From: Prevotellaceae bacterium
Lineage (GTDB): Bacteria > Bacteroidota > Bacteroidia > Bacteroidales > Paludibacteraceae
Length of the DNA: 12,672 bases
Direction of reading: 5' to 3'
NCBI GenBank assembly: GCA_031255055.1
Contig: JAIRTG010000004.1
Location: 1-12,672 of the forward strand
In this document: positions 6,746 through 12,672 of the stretch, piece by piece
Layout: the number at the start of each line of letters is the position of its first letter
How positions within the stretch are numbered: position 1 is the first letter of the stretch
Position numbers and translations under genes: made by a program
The notes under the pieces: model-generated
What the model was told of the DNA's origin: nothing
Databases searched by the model: none
Seen by the model: the letters and a program-made list of their open reading frames with translations, nothing else

Positions 6746-9199
6746 GTTCATCATTTCGAGTTCATTTTGGTCGTTATTATTTCTTCGTGGGGTGGGTTTC
6801 GGATTCGTGTTACCGAAATTGTAGGTCAATGTCACGCCATACATGCGACTCATCCATCGTGATTCGCTGTAGCGTTCAAAACCTTTTCCGTAGGTAGTCG
6901 ATTTGTTGTTGCGGGAATTGAACAGATCGCGCACCATCAAATTGATATTGAACTTGCGGTTGAAAAACGATTTCCGTAAACCTAAGTCAACCGAATAACG
7001 CGCCTTTTGCTCTCCCTGAGCCATCACGCGGGGCGACGAATAGTTACCTGTCACCTGTCCCGAAAAAGTAGGCGAAAACAGCAGGTTCGCCATCATCCTT
7101 CCGCTCCACGAGAATCCTTCGGAGGACGGAATGTACTCCTCCAAGTTGTTGAGCGGGTTTTTATACGTCGCCTCGTTCACTTTCCGGTAGTAGAAGTTCA
7201 GGGAAGTGGTCAAATTCAGCATCCTGAAAAAACGGTTTCGGGCAACAAGCTCCAATCCGGCATCGCCCGAACGGGTGACGTTCATAAATGTACTCTCCAT
7301 GCTTTGGGGGGCGATGTAGCTGATACGCTGAATCACGTCGTTCGTATAACGGTAGTAGAGCGAAGAGGAGAGTGAGTGATTGTCCCAACTTTTCATATAG
7401 TTCAGCTCAAAGGCGGACGAAAATTCCGGCATCAGGTCGGGATTGCCGAACGATACGTTGGTCGAGTCGGAATAATCGCGGTGCGGATTGATACGCCAGC
7501 CGCGCGGACGCTCCACCCGACGGGTGTAGTTCAGTTGTATCTCGTCCCTGTCCGAAATGGAATAGCCCAAATAAAGACTGGGGAAAAGCCGGAAGTAGGA
7601 CTTGTCCGGAAGGTCTACCGTCACAGGATGTTCGTTTTCGTCATACTGCTTCACAACGGCGTGCCGGTCGAGATATTCGGCTCGCAAACCTGCCTGTACA
7701 CTGAATTTGTCCCAAAACCGTTCTCCGTAGGTAGCATAGGCGGCATGTACCTGCTCCTGATAGTCGAACACGTTGTAGTAACCCGGCAGTACGGCGTTTG
7801 TAAGCCGATTGAACCCGTTGGCTTCGTCGTTGCTACGCTGATAATAGCTTTGCCAACCCAGTTCGAGCCGTCCTGTTTCCGTCGTTTTGTTTGTATAATC
7901 GACTTTAAATTGGATTCGACTGTTGTCGTTGGTCGCGTGTTGGGATGTTTTCGATTCGTAGGCAAGAGGCGTTTCGTACAGATAATTGTATTGGTTATCG
8001 CCCTTTCCGTCAAACTTGGAGTAGGACAGGTTGACCATCAAATCGGTTCCGGGCTTGTCGAATTCATGGCGGTAGTCGAGACTGATGTTGAAGTTGTTCC
8101 GGGTGTTTTTGCTGTTGTTCAGACTGCCGAACTTGTTGAAAACACCGTTCATGTTGTCCTGCGTATAGCGGATTGTGTTGTCGCTGTCGCCTCCTCCGAA
8201 CATTCCGAAGCCCGACAGTCCGACGGTGTTTTTCTTATTGATGTGAACGTCGATGCCGGCACGGAGAAACAGTCCGTGAAACGACCCGCTGTTGTTGCTG
8301 TTCTGGTCTTGTGTCAGGATGATGTGACCGTTATCGTCGAAACGTGTGAGTTTCGACAGTCCGTCGCTTTGACGTTTCATGTTCCGGTAGCCGACGTTTG
8401 CATACATGTCGACATGGGAGCTGTTGTAGTTGATGTTGATGCCTCCGTTGCCGCTCAATCCGGCTCCGTTGCTGTATATCGCTCCGAGATTGGCGCTGCC
8501 GTAATAGCCTGCTTTCCGTTCCTTTTTCAGCACCAGGTTGATGATGCCGGCGGTACCTTCGGGATTGAATTTTGCCGATGGATTGGTGATCAGTTCGATC
8601 GATTCGATGCTTTCGGCAGGCATTTGTTGTAACACCTGTCCTCTGTTGTCGGCTGTCAGTCCGGCGGGTTTTCCGTTTATCCATATTTCGACGCTTTCGT
8701 TGTTTCTCATCGAGATATTTCCTTCCTGGTCTACTTCGACCGACGGGATGTTTTCCAGCACTTCGGTGACAGAGCCTCCTGCTGCCGCGATGTTCTGATC
8801 GACGCTGAAAACCCGTCTGTCGATTTCAAAGCGCATCTGCGAGCCTTGTCCGATGACTTCCACTTCGCCCAGCACCTGACTGTCCTCATACAGTTTTATC
8901 GATCCGAGTTCGATATTTTTTCCGCCTCCGACGGCGATGTCTCGATTGTAGGCGTGATAGCCCAAAAAAGAAATTTGCAGTCGGTAGGTTCCGTTTTTCA
9001 CCGACGGGATGGTGAAGTTTCCGTCAATATCGGATACGGCGCCGGCTATGATCGTTTCGGAATCGGGCGCCGACAGGACGACATTTACAAAATCTAACGG
9101 ACGGTTGGTTGTTGCTTCAACTATTTTTCCTTTAATATCTGCGGCGTGCATCGGGAGGTGTGCACAAAACAATAGAATGGAGAAAAGAATTTTTTTCAT
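6731..9199 (-). CDS. Outer-membrane TonB-dependent-receptor-like beta-barrel protein
   Basis: This 822-residue protein is an outer-membrane barrel of the kind that takes up or binds large ligands using the TonB system. A signal peptide (1 to about 19, cleavage near MHA-AD) is followed by a carboxypeptidase-regulatory-like domain (about 22-105, with GKIVEATTNRPLDFVNVVL and GYHAYNRDI). A plug domain follows (about 115-230), with VTEVLENIPSVEVDQEG, IWINGKPAG and ESIELITNPSAKFNPEGTAG then IINLVLKKE. The rest is alternating beta-barrel sequence ending at GVTLTYNFG, followed by a polar tail of about 26 residues. This plan fits the outer-membrane beta-barrel (OMP_b-brl_3) group rather than classical SusC. 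No SusD partner is adjacent, so the substrate is unknown. A strong inverted repeat lies just upstream of the ATG. The last TAATCAC of a repeat array overlaps the stop codon. Confidence 0.9.
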   Translation of the reverse strand: MKKILFSILLFCAHLPMHAADIKGKIVEATTNRPLDFVNVVLSAPDSETIIAGAVSDIDGNFTIPSVKNGTYRLQISFLGYHAYNRDIAVGGGKNIELGSIKLYEDSQVLGEVEVIGQGSQMRFEIDRRVFSVDQNIAAAGGSVTEVLENIPSVEVDQEGNISMRNNESVEIWINGKPAGLTADNRGQVLQQMPAESIESIELITNPSAKFNPEGTAGIINLVLKKERKAGYYGSANLGAIYSNGAGLSGNGGININYNSSHVDMYANVGYRNMKRQSDGLSKLTRFDDNGHIILTQDQNSNNSGSFHGLFLRAGIDVHINKKNTVGLSGFGMFGGGDSDNTIRYTQDNMNGVFNKFGSLNNSKNTRNNFNISLDYRHEFDKPGTDLMVNLSYSKFDGKGDNQYNYLYETPLAYESKTSQHATNDNSRIQFKVDYTNKTTETGRLELGWQSYYQRSNDEANGFNRLTNAVLPGYYNVFDYQEQVHAAYATYGERFWDKFSVQAGLRAEYLDRHAVVKQYDENEHPVTVDLPDKSYFRLFPSLYLGYSISDRDEIQLNYTRRVERPRGWRINPHRDYSDSTNVSFGNPDLMPEFSSAFELNYMKSWDNHSLSSSLYYRYTNDVIQRISYIAPQSMESTFMNVTRSGDAGLELVARNRFFRMLNLTTSLNFYYRKVNEATYKNPLNNLEEYIPSSEGFSWSGRMMANLLFSPTFSGQVTGNYSSPRVMAQGEQKARYSVDLGLRKSFFNRKFNINLMVRDLFNSRNNKSTTYGKGFERYSESRWMSRMYGVTLTYNFGNTNPKPTPRRNNNDQNELEMMNEAEE

Positions 9200-9219
9200 A
9201 TTGCATAAATGAGAGTCGT

Positions 9220-9263
9220 TAACAGGCTCAAGTGTTTTTTTTTGGTGAAACTTGAGCCTGTTA
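9220..9263 (-). promoter_or_regulatory. Perfect 14-bp inverted repeat before the receptor gene
   Basis: TAACAGGCTCAAGT (9220-9233) and its exact reverse complement (9250-9263) flank a 16-base loop that contains a run of nine T on the plus strand. On the transcribed minus strand the hairpin ends 20 bases before the receptor ATG and has no U run after it, so it does not look like an intrinsic terminator for the upstream marC-like gene. It could be a leader hairpin affecting translation or RNA stability, or an operator. Its role is unknown. Confidence 0.75.
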
Positions 9264-9343
9264 GACCGACGCTCGAATATGAAGTTTAAGAAGCGGACGG
9301 TTGTAAATTGTTAATAAAACAGGATGAACGTTATAGTGAGAAG

Positions 9344-9919
9344 TCAGAGCAGGCTGCCGATATTGCTTGTAAACAGTTTCACCGAGATGGCGAGCAGGAT
9401 TATTCCGAAGAATTTTTTCATGACATAGAGGCCGCCCTGTCCGAAAAACCGTTCTATTTTGTCGGTCGACCGGAGGACGAAATAAACAAAGACCAGATTC
9501 AGGAACAATGCGATGATGATGTTGATATTGGCATATTCGGCACGTAACGACAGCAGGGTGGTGAACGATGCCGGACCTGCGATCAACGGAAAGGCGATCG
9601 GAACGATGGACGAGCTTCCTTTGGGGCCTTTATTTCGGAATATCTCTACGTCGAGAATCATCTCTAACGAGAAGATGAAAATGACAAACGCACCCGCCAC
9701 AGCGAACGATTCGATGTCTACGCCGAATAAGTTCAGCATCCAGTGGCCTGCGAACAGAAACAGCACCAGGATGACAAATGCAATACCGCTTGCGTTGAGG
9801 GCGTTTATGCTGTCTCCTTTGCTTCTGATGTTTAGTATCAGGGGAATGGAACCGAGTATGTCGATGATTGCAAAAAGGACAATGAAAGCGCTGGTGATTT
9901 GTGTTAAGCTTAAAGTCAT
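9344..9919 (-). CDS. MarC-family integral membrane protein
   Basis: The 191 residues form a small inner-membrane protein of the MarC (UPF0056) family, with about six hydrophobic segments. Typical features are the N-terminal FIVLFAIIDILGSIPLIL, the conserved acidic stretch FSLEMIL in the third helix, and PIAFPLIAGPASFTTLL in the fourth (about 127-144), which is the most conserved block of the family. The family's molecular role is not settled; the early link to multiple antibiotic resistance in E. coli was not supported later. The gene lies between the M6 protease gene, which has its own terminator, and the receptor gene 144 bases downstream, so it is probably its own unit or leads into the receptor transcript. 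No promoter was identified with confidence in the roughly 45 bases upstream. Confidence 0.9.
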   Translation of the reverse strand: MTLSLTQITSAFIVLFAIIDILGSIPLILNIRSKGDSINALNASGIAFVILVLFLFAGHWMLNLFGVDIESFAVAGAFVIFIFSLEMILDVEIFRNKGPKGSSSIVPIAFPLIAGPASFTTLLSLRAEYANINIIIALFLNLVFVYFVLRSTDKIERFFGQGGLYVMKKFFGIILLAISVKLFTSNIGSLL

Positions 9920-9963
9920 AGTAAATAATAGTTTGTTTGTTAATAATTATGCGGGAGGGAGGT

Positions 9964-9994
9964 AAAAAAGAGACAGGATAAGATTTATCCTGTC
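9964..9994 (-). terminator. Intrinsic terminator of the M6 protease gene
   Basis: On the minus strand GACAGGATAA pairs perfectly with TTATCCTGTC around a three-base loop (9972-9994), followed by TCTTTTTTACC. It lies 28 bases after the protease stop codon. The stem and U run make it a standard rho-independent terminator, separating the protease from the marC-like gene. Confidence 0.9.
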
Positions 9995-10021
9995 CCATTG
10001 TGATGATAACTATATTTATAA

Positions 10022-12169
10022 CTATAAAATAATTTTGGTGACTCTTTTCCCCGATGTCAGAATATAGGGTATATTTTGAGGCAGATTCCGGATGGTTGTG
10101 ATTGTTGACTTCGGTGTAATTTTCCGCACCACTTGTCCCGCAAAGTTATAGACATAAATCATACGTTCATTTTCCGGCGTGCGTTCAAAATCGGACGGAT
10201 TCAGAAAGACGAGCAACTCACCCTTATCAGTTTTCGTCACTCGCAACTGCGATTCGTTTTCATCCTTTTTTGTTTTCACCATGATTTCGTTTGAAGGTTT
10301 TTCCGATACGGTTTCGCCTGCGTTGGTATCGGAAACGCGGAGAACAGATTTCACCGTATAATAATACTCGGTTTCGGAAGCCAGGTTACGAATATCGTAA
10401 ACGGTTTCCGTCAGCCACATATCCTGAACGATGTATTTTTGGATAACGGTTTCCCCCTGTCCGTTCAGCGCTTTTGTGTAGATCGACAAATAATAGCCTG
10501 TAGCCCCGTCGACGGCCTCCCAGTTAGCGGCGAAGCCACCCAAGTCGATATTTGAAGCATCGTTGGCCACAGGAGCGGGTATATCCGCGCCGCCCATAAA
10601 CTTAAAGTAGATTGTTCCGTCGGACAGTTCGGTTATCTGAGTGAGCGGTTTATCTATTTCGTTTCCGTTCCTCAGTTTTGGTTTATAGGATGTAACTTTG
10701 GTCGTACCCGGGAAAGTCACTCCTCCTTCCGACTCGCGTCCGTTCCGGCGTCCGTTGGCCGACATGATTTCGACACCCTGTCTGTTAGCATCATTGTTAA
10801 CCGTATTCCCCGTCCAGGCACTGTGAGAGTAATTGATTCGGGTGATCAGCAAGCCGTTTCCGGGCAGATAGGCATCCCAGCCGTTTTTCTGACGATTTTC
10901 CAGCATAAAAAACTCGGTAGGATTCGGAGACATACCTTGCAAATTGTGCATATCCCCTTCTGTAATCAGATAAGCGGTGTTTGCCGATTTAATATCCTCC
11001 AGTTTGATGTCCAAAGCCGTATTCAAAAATTTAGGCGTCAGCCAGTCAAGAAAAAAGCGTTCATAAGCAGAATATGCCGGCGGCGTTCTTCCGTTATTCA
11101 GATACGGGCCTGTATCCATCACGTCCCAGTAGGCCATCGTCGTATGAGCGGCGTTATTGGTAGCATAGAAATCGGGCAATCCCAGCACGTGGCCAAACTC
11201 GTGTACAAACGTGCCGACACCACACATATTTTGTCCGTCGCTTCCTCTCAGTTCGGAAGTACAAGCATAGTCATAGATCCGTTTTCCGTCAAATGTAACG
11301 GAAGCCTCCGAGCCGTTATAGTTTCCCGAATAGACCACCCACCGGTGAGGCCAGATCGAATCTTTGGGGCCGTATTCGGCTTCGTTATATCCTGCATAAT
11401 AGACAAACACATTATCGACCCGTCCGTCGCCGTCGGTATCGTATTCCGAAAAGTCGACGCCATCTTCGGAAGCCAGTCGACAAGCGTCAACAACCATGTA
11501 AGCCGGTCTTACATCGCCGCTATTTCGATCGTTTTCACCATAATAGCGCATCGTATTGGGCAGGACGTAGGGGCCTACGACCACAAAATCGGGGTCGAAC
11601 GCTTCCGACGAGCTATCTTTAAAATAATCGCGTGCGGAGCCTGTTCCGCCGTTCGCGCTATAGTTATTTTCGTTTAAAAGATTCGAGAACGCTTCGTTGG
11701 GGTTACTCACCACGAAATCCACGTCGCTAAACGAAACGAGAATAACCAGCGATTTTGGTTTTCCTTTCAACGGGAATCGGCTTGGTTTTGTATCCGGAGC
11801 CGCACTTCGGACCGCTTTTATCCGTCGAGCGTCGACGTTTAGCCGTTGCATATCGGGGTTTGGCGACAGATTTTTCAGGAAAGACATTTCCGAATCATCT
11901 CTTTTGGCCGCATCATTTGCCTTTATGCCGGTCGACACAAGTCCGTCGTCCGAAAGAGTTGCATAGCGATACACACCCTTTTCATCTTCCTTCACCAAAT
12001 AGCCGTCAAGCGTTGTTTTGTAGCTAAAAAATTCATCCCCGTGCAGGCGGATTGTTAATTCGGTTCCATCCGGTTGAGTAATTGTGACGGGATATGGTGC
12101 GGCAGGCACTGCCGATAAATAATATCCTGTATTTAAACAGAAAAGTAACAATAATAAATAGTTTTTCAT
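10022..12169 (-). CDS. Secreted M6-family zinc metalloprotease with C-terminal sorting domain
   Basis: This 715-residue precursor is a secreted zinc endopeptidase of the M6 (immune inhibitor A-like) family. It has an N-terminal signal peptide (1 to about 20), then a propeptide-like region (about 25-130). The catalytic domain begins near KSLVILVSFSDV (139-150). It contains a DTDGDGRVD calcium-site-like loop (244-252), the zinc motif HEFGHVLGLPD (323-333, HExxHxxGxxD, with Glu324 as the expected catalytic base) and a likely Met-turn in AYWDVMDTG (346-354). A fibronectin type III-like domain follows (about 535-640, with NWEAVDGATGYYLSIYT). The last 70 residues, with IYVYNFAGQVVRKI, IRNLPQNIPYIL and a basic end, resemble a type A C-terminal signal of the type IX secretion system. 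Secretion by that route is inference. The gene has its own -7-like box upstream and a terminator downstream. The substrate is unknown. Confidence 0.92.
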   Translation of the reverse strand: MKNYLLLLLFCLNTGYYLSAVPAAPYPVTITQPDGTELTIRLHGDEFFSYKTTLDGYLVKEDEKGVYRYATLSDDGLVSTGIKANDAAKRDDSEMSFLKNLSPNPDMQRLNVDARRIKAVRSAAPDTKPSRFPLKGKPKSLVILVSFSDVDFVVSNPNEAFSNLLNENNYSANGGTGSARDYFKDSSSEAFDPDFVVVGPYVLPNTMRYYGENDRNSGDVRPAYMVVDACRLASEDGVDFSEYDTDGDGRVDNVFVYYAGYNEAEYGPKDSIWPHRWVVYSGNYNGSEASVTFDGKRIYDYACTSELRGSDGQNMCGVGTFVHEFGHVLGLPDFYATNNAAHTTMAYWDVMDTGPYLNNGRTPPAYSAYERFFLDWLTPKFLNTALDIKLEDIKSANTAYLITEGDMHNLQGMSPNPTEFFMLENRQKNGWDAYLPGNGLLITRINYSHSAWTGNTVNNDANRQGVEIMSANGRRNGRESEGGVTFPGTTKVTSYKPKLRNGNEIDKPLTQITELSDGTIYFKFMGGADIPAPVANDASNIDLGGFAANWEAVDGATGYYLSIYTKALNGQGETVIQKYIVQDMWLTETVYDIRNLASETEYYYTVKSVLRVSDTNAGETVSEKPSNEIMVKTKKDENESQLRVTKTDKGELLVFLNPSDFERTPENERMIYVYNFAGQVVRKITPKSTITTIRNLPQNIPYILTSGKRVTKIIL

Positions 12170-12195
12170 TGAAAAAAAAATTTTGTATTAGGCCG

Positions 12196-12203
12196 CAAAT
12201 ATA
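12196..12203 (-). promoter_or_regulatory. Probable -7 box for the M6 protease gene
   Basis: The minus strand reads TATATTTG followed by CGG, an exact match to TAnnTTTG. It lies 26 bases before the ATG at 12169, implying a leader of only about 20 bases, which is mostly A and T. No convincing TTTG -33 box is present at 19-21 bases upstream. Confidence 0.45.
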
Positions 12204-12282
12204 ACAAATAATTCTTGAAATTAGCCATATCCACACCTCACACCACGAGCGGTTAATGAATAGTGAATAGTGATTAGCGATT

Positions 12283-12420
12283 AGCGATGAACGATTAGTG
12301 ATTAAACCCGAAGAAAGAGAAAGAGAATTAGGGGGGGGGGAAGTCTCCCCCTCGCTTCAGCCCGCTGCGCGGTCTTCCGCTACCCCCTCAGCGGGGCGCT
12401 GCCCCGCAACGCCCCGTAAG
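12283..12420 (+). repeat. Dispersed GC-hairpin repeat, copy 4
   Basis: This copy nearly matches copy 3 from AGCGATGA through GAAAGAGAATTAG and the GC-rich core, with a longer run of G before AAGTCTCCCC and a GCT loop in the GCGGGGC/GCCCCGC hairpin. It ends in CGTAAGAGAATG rather than CGAAAGACAGTG. Degenerate GTGATTA and GCGATTA units precede it at 12258-12305. It is upstream of the protease promoter and disrupts no gene. Confidence 0.88.
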
Positions 12421-12430
12421 AGAATGAAGA

Positions 12431-12510
12431 GTGATTAGTGATTAGTGATTAGCAAGTTCGCCATGTTTAACAATTAATCGTTCATCACTAATCACTAAAC
12501 ACTAAACACT
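12431..12510. repeat. Facing heptamer arrays with conserved spacer, second occurrence
   Basis: GTGATTA units (12431-12451) are followed by the exact motif GCAAGTTCGCCATGTTTAAC (12452-12471) and AATTAATCGTT. Inverted ATCACTA and AACACTA units then run to 12510. The order matches 3183-3268, with the right-hand array more degenerate here. The arms could pair as a long hairpin with the 31-base spacer as loop. Confidence 0.8.
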
Positions 12511-12672
12511 AAAAAATCATCTCTGTTTGAGCGCCGCAGGCGCGAGTTTGATGATTTTAGCCGGCGGAGCGACCAATTTTTCGCACGAAGCGGGCGCAGT
12601 CTTGACTTTTTTTGCTTACTTTTTTGTGTCAAGACAAAAAAGTAAGTGGGGTTTAAGGGGTAAAACCCCTTA
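12511..12672. other. Hairpin-rich segment at window end, no gene recognised
   Basis: This segment differs from the heptamer repeats. GTCTTGAC (12599-12606) can pair with GTCAAGAC (12628-12635). CTTACTTTTTT (12615-12625) can pair with AAAAAAGTAAG (12636-12646). The two pairings overlap and exclude each other or form a pseudoknot. TAAGGGGT-AAA-ACCCCTTA (12654-12672) is a perfect hairpin cut by the window edge. A plus-strand frame from an ATG at 12551 stays open to the end, but its composition follows the repeat pattern and it is not called as a gene. Confidence 0.5.

Noticed and set aside
7376..8632. Long plus-strand open frame of 418 codons
   Set aside because: It lies entirely antisense within the receptor gene, whose protein has clear domains and a signal peptide. 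The opposing frame has no recognisable motif and results from codon-biased sequence read in reverse.
9220..9263. Intrinsic terminator for the marC-like gene
   Set aside because: The stem is strong, but no U run follows it on the minus strand; the T run is in the loop and on the other strand.
10823..11677. Plus-strand open frame of 284 codons
   Set aside because: It is antisense to the M6 protease catalytic region, with no start context or domain signature.
1..12672. tRNA or rRNA genes
   Set aside because: No cloverleaf with conserved TTCRA arm or ribosomal RNA segment was recognised by eye on either strand. A covariance-model search would be needed to exclude a small RNA gene.

Overview
The window looks like chromosomal DNA of a Bacteroidetes bacterium, most likely of the order Bacteroidales. 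Support comes from a large outer-membrane beta-barrel receptor with an N-terminal carboxypeptidase-regulatory-like domain, a secreted M6 metalloprotease with a C-terminal tail resembling a type IX secretion signal, -7 promoter boxes of the Bacteroidetes type (TAnnTTTG) before several genes, and start codons without clear Shine-Dalgarno sequences. The genus cannot be fixed from the sequence alone.

Layout. 1-906 (+) is the 3' part of a visibly AT-rich gene for a restriction-endonuclease-like protein, probably acquired. 1064-2023 (+) is a CaCA-family Ca2+/Na+ antiporter, ending in a strong terminator shared with the convergent panB (2094-2912, -). The panB leader carries five 16-17 bp tandem repeats. 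3061-3690 is a dense, mirror-symmetric block of repeats. It is followed on the minus strand by aspS (3678-5465) and fabD (5522-6394), probably transcribed together as fabD-aspS. After a second repeat block (6481-6745) come, all on the minus strand, an outer-membrane TonB-receptor-like protein (6731-9199), a MarC-family membrane protein (9344-9919) and a secreted M6 protease (10022-12169) with its own terminator. A last repeat block and a different hairpin-rich segment fill 12240-12672.

The genes are mostly unrelated housekeeping and envelope functions: pantothenate synthesis, fatty-acid initiation, tRNA charging, ion transport, outer-membrane uptake or binding, and extracellular proteolysis. 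They do not form one pathway. No defence, biosynthetic or mobile system with its own enzymes is visible, apart from the truncated restriction-like gene at the left edge.

The unusual content is intergenic. One dispersed repeat family has four recognisable copies plus one truncated copy within 9.4 kb. Each copy has a purine-rich GAAAGAGAATTAG lead, a GC-rich multi-hairpin core of about 90 bp, and arrays of the heptamer GTGATTA (TAATCAC in the other direction). Two facing copies make a large palindrome that holds a 13-unit perfect heptamer array and a REPIN-like pair of hairpins. A 20-bp motif, GCAAGTTCGCCATGTTTAAC, occurs three times next to the heptamer arrays. No transposase is present, so these would be non-autonomous elements if they move at all.
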